Source: Sulfitobacter sp. SK011 (lineage in GTDB: Bacteria; Pseudomonadota; Alphaproteobacteria; Rhodobacterales; Rhodobacteraceae). Taken from it: a DNA stretch of 64,000 bases. The position numbers and the translations under genes are program-made. Below are positions 61,834-64,000 of this stretch, one piece after another (within the stretch, counting starts at the first letter, position 1; every line of letters begins with the position of its first letter). The notes below the pieces were generated by a model that saw only the letters and a program-made list of their open reading frames with translations, searched no databases and was not told where the DNA came from. The DNA lies in contig NZ_CP025803.1 in NCBI RefSeq assembly GCF_003352065.1, positions 248,001 through 312,000 of the forward strand. The letters are read 5' to 3'.

Positions 61834-62583
61834 TCAAAAGTTGCAGGACAATTCAAAATGGCTTTCGCATCCAATTTTCACCGGATTGTAGCACAAAACC
61901 TTCTTAGCTTCCTCAACGGTTGGTTTCTTGTTCGAAACAATAACCTTTGCGCCCTTGTAAATTATTTCGCCGTAATTGGTACTTTTCGTGTGGGTAAGCG
62001 AAAGACGGTACGGGTCATACCTGAAGCTTGCAATACAACCAGTTCGCGTTGGTGCCAAAACATGCGTGGCTTTGCAGCGTCGCGGACGATTAGACTTAGA
62101 GCACCCGTCGCGGGTCGCCTCCTCGACGGTGCGTCCCCGCCCAATTAGACCGACATTGGTAAAAATCACTGCTGGACTCGACAGATACCGCTGATATCTC
62201 TCACGGGCTTTGCTCACTTTGTCATAGTCAATTGCACCGCGCGAACCAGACTTGGGTTCCAGTGAATACGAAAAATAGTCATTGTCAGTTTGAGCTCGCA
62301 AAAAAGTTGTATTGAGCTCATACAAAATTCTAATGTTGCTTTCGTTACCTGGAAACTGTTCCAAGATGAGCTGCTTTGCAGCATTCGAAGTATCCAGATC
62401 GAGCACACCGGTTACTTCAACTTCATGACCGTAGTGGATCAAAATCTTTTGAATGCGCCTTACCTCAAACTTCGAAAGCTCTCTTGCTTCTGCGTCCGCT
62501 AAAAATGCCAACGTCGAGAAAGCAATACAGAAAGAAGCGGTTAGAAGTTTCTTAATTGTTTTGCGAATTGACAGAGAACTCAT
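61834..62583 (-). CDS. Secreted protein of unknown function
   Basis: 249 residues from the ATG at 62583; the frame is open to 62628. A strong signal peptide (about 1-33: basic start, KKLLTASFCIAFSTLAFLADAEA). The next 60 residues (LSKFEVRRIQKILIHYGHEVEVTGVLDL) resemble a peptidoglycan-binding-like helical repeat. The C-terminal half has four or more spaced Cys (DGCSKSN, RRCKATH, TGCIASF, VLCYN, GCESHFELSC), reminiscent of DUF4189-type proteins, which suggests disulfides in the periplasm. Codon use is more AT-rich than in core genes, hinting at transfer. No homologue is recognised with certainty. Confidence 0.7.
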   Translation of the reverse strand: MSSLSIRKTIKKLLTASFCIAFSTLAFLADAEARELSKFEVRRIQKILIHYGHEVEVTGVLDLDTSNAAKQLILEQFPGNESNIRILYELNTTFLRAQTDNDYFSYSLEPKSGSRGAIDYDKVSKARERYQRYLSSPAVIFTNVGLIGRGRTVEEATRDGCSKSNRPRRCKATHVLAPTRTGCIASFRYDPYRLSLTHTKSTNYGEIIYKGAKVIVSNKKPTVEEAKKVLCYNPVKIGCESHFELSCNF

Positions 62584-62628
62584 TGTACTTACTCCATTCA
62601 TCCGAACAGCTGCACTCAACTTGTTCAA

Positions 62629-64000
62629 CTTGATCGTTACTATTTAGCGGACGCATCTTTTGATGCCTTCCACTCACGCCAGGTAATACTCGAGTATGCT
62701 GCAGCCAAAATCAACTGTGGCATTCGGTGGATTTCTTTGAGCACCTTAGGCGTTGGCAAAAGTCAGCAAGCACGCGTTGACGCGGATACGCTGGCTCGAG
62801 GTGCGCCTTGCTGGCATGACACCCGCGGCACTTATTGGACCGCACAATACGCGGACACACCCTATTTTTTGACAAATGTGATCTGGTTCACAGACAAACG
62901 CCGAAGCGCATTGTAGTACCATTTAAAAGAAACACGGCATCAACCTCGGAGAACCAGAAAATGCAACGCCGCAAACAAATTCATACCCAGAGACTCAGTC
63001 AGCCATCAGGCTACCCCAACTCAATTGCGCGTCAGGTGTTTGAACGCATTCTCAACGCCATACGCCAGAGCATCGAGATCCAGATGAAGGTGAGCCAATA
63101 TCACTGACGGTTGGTGAGCAAGAAGTTCGTCTCATACCAAAAGCAGAGGCGAGGGCCCTGACTCTGTCGGATATCTGCAAGAGTATCTGTAGAGTCTTTT
63201 TTGGGTTAAATATCTGAGCAAATCCAGAGAATACCCAGAAAATACATTGTACCTAATTTTTCCCTTTCAAGGGCTCCGGAGATCTTTTTTGGTTTGTATC
63301 TCGTTGGCCGTAGCCACTGGCGCAATCCTCATAACGGAAATCCAGACCTTCAGTCAGTTCTTACAGAAGGCCAGGATCAACCGACTGATAGCCAATTGCT
63401 AACAATCAGTTCCAATTTTTTCCCAAAATGCCACAATTTCTACGATATGCCGCCGCTTTTCCATGAGAGGCACAACTGTGCAACGCATTCAAGGTTCTGG
63501 GCAATGATGGTAGCTGGCAAGTTCATTCTGACACATATCGAAATTCATGCTGTATCGCTACGTGCAGTAAATTATGCACACGAACCATATGGATCACCTG
63601 CCGCTCATCTGCGTCGTCTGCTTAATATTGGACGTGGTGAGCAGCCAGGAGGTTCCTTTGGAAGGGCGATGGCAGCGCAGTCAAATGTTTCCAGGGGCTC
63701 CACCGCCGAAATGGATCGGGACCTCTAAACAGGTCACGTATGCAACGACAGCACCGCCCATAGAGCAGACACTGGGGAAAAACACGGCCATGACCGAGTT
63801 GCGGACTTTCCAGTCGTTCATTTTTCGGGCTTCGCTCGCGCAGCACTTTCTCGCAGTCGCGGCACATTTGTTGTTGCAACGCAGCGAGCGTTGTCGAGGC
63901 GGTCATTCATGGGCTGCTGTATCTGACGAAATTTTTGTGACCAGTCTGGCAATAGAGCGGGATACGTTCAGGCCAGTGGGTTTAACAAATTTGCCCTACC
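62629..64000. other. About 1.4 kb without a supported gene, apparently decayed accessory DNA
   Basis: Open frames here (62835-63107 and 63294-63728 on the plus strand, 63622-63906 on the minus strand) lack ribosome sites, family motifs and the local codon pattern. 63170-63260 is AT-rich and non-coding in look. 63790-63809 repeats the 20-base sequence of 61364-61383. Probably remains of mobile elements or old genes. Confidence 0.55.

Noticed and set aside
62835..63107. 90-codon plus-strand frame in the decayed region
   Set aside because: No ribosome site, no domain pattern, and surrounding DNA is non-coding in character.
63294..63728. 144-codon plus-strand frame near the end of the window
   Set aside because: Low-complexity His/Arg-rich translation and overlap with another open frame on the minus strand; no evidence for selection.
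1..64000. CRISPR array or cas genes
   Set aside because: No regularly spaced direct repeats and no Cas-like proteins were seen.
56271..64000. Integrase for an element inserted at tRNA-Lys
   Set aside because: No tyrosine or serine recombinase motifs were found in the visible part; it could lie beyond the window.

Overview
The window looks like a chromosomal segment of a marine alphaproteobacterium of the Roseobacter group (Rhodobacteraceae). The evidence is the gene content: petABC for a cytochrome bc1 complex plus a petP/petR-like regulator pair, the xseB-ispA-dxs order, a type II-like lumazine synthase behind an FMN riboswitch, Hint-domain and tandem GFA-family proteins, and a NavBac-type sodium channel. 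Base composition is moderate for the family. A genus near Octadecabacter, Loktanella or Yoonia is only an inference.

Layout. 1-7.9 kb: the 3' end of uppP, then gltD, three tandem GFA-family genes and gltB. 7.9-13.8 kb: a Hint-domain protein, mtgA, a GST, queG and a stand-alone hydantoinase/oxoprolinase-like gene. 13.7-19.7 kb: oxidative-damage repair (msrA, msrB, a secreted glutathione peroxidase), a methyltransferase, a GlxA-type regulator, a DMT exporter, a GAF histidine kinase and HU. 19.7-26.2 kb: AMP nucleosidase and adenine deaminase in one transcription unit, then a forward run of VOC protein, class II aldolase and two overlapping sterol-desaturase-like paralogues. 26.2-33.4 kb: a surface-polysaccharide region (GT4 glycosyltransferase, OPX lipoprotein, epimerase, initiating sugar transferase, WbpM/CapD-like dehydratase, another SDR). 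33.4-38.7 kb: a NavBac channel, dxs-ispA-xseB and petR-petP. 38.8-44.6 kb: ilvE, an SDR with cobO, a DMT exporter, a DM13 protein divergent from a TetR regulator with a clear inverted repeat between them, and aroC. 44.6-50.1 kb: a TPP riboswitch with thiBPQ, then an FMN riboswitch with ribH, divergent from a PaiB-like FMN-binding protein, and a second GST. 50.2-56.1 kb: petABC with a strong terminator, a Crp/Fnr regulator, mtaB and dapF.

A tRNA-Lys(TTT) gene at 56195-56270 marks a sharp change. From there to the end the DNA looks accessory: an AlpA-like regulator facing a five-gene minus-strand unit (two-helix membrane protein, two unknown small proteins, a VirD4/TraM-like membrane ATPase, a replication-relaxation-like protein), an IS3-family remnant, an orphan secreted protein of atypical composition, and about 1.4 kb of apparently decayed DNA. 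No integrase, relaxase or mating-pair genes are visible. The coupling-ATPase cassette is the best candidate for an uncharacterised system in this window.

All calls come from reading the sequence without database searches. Core metabolic genes are identified with high confidence. Island genes, start codons marked as uncertain, and regulatory sites are less certain.
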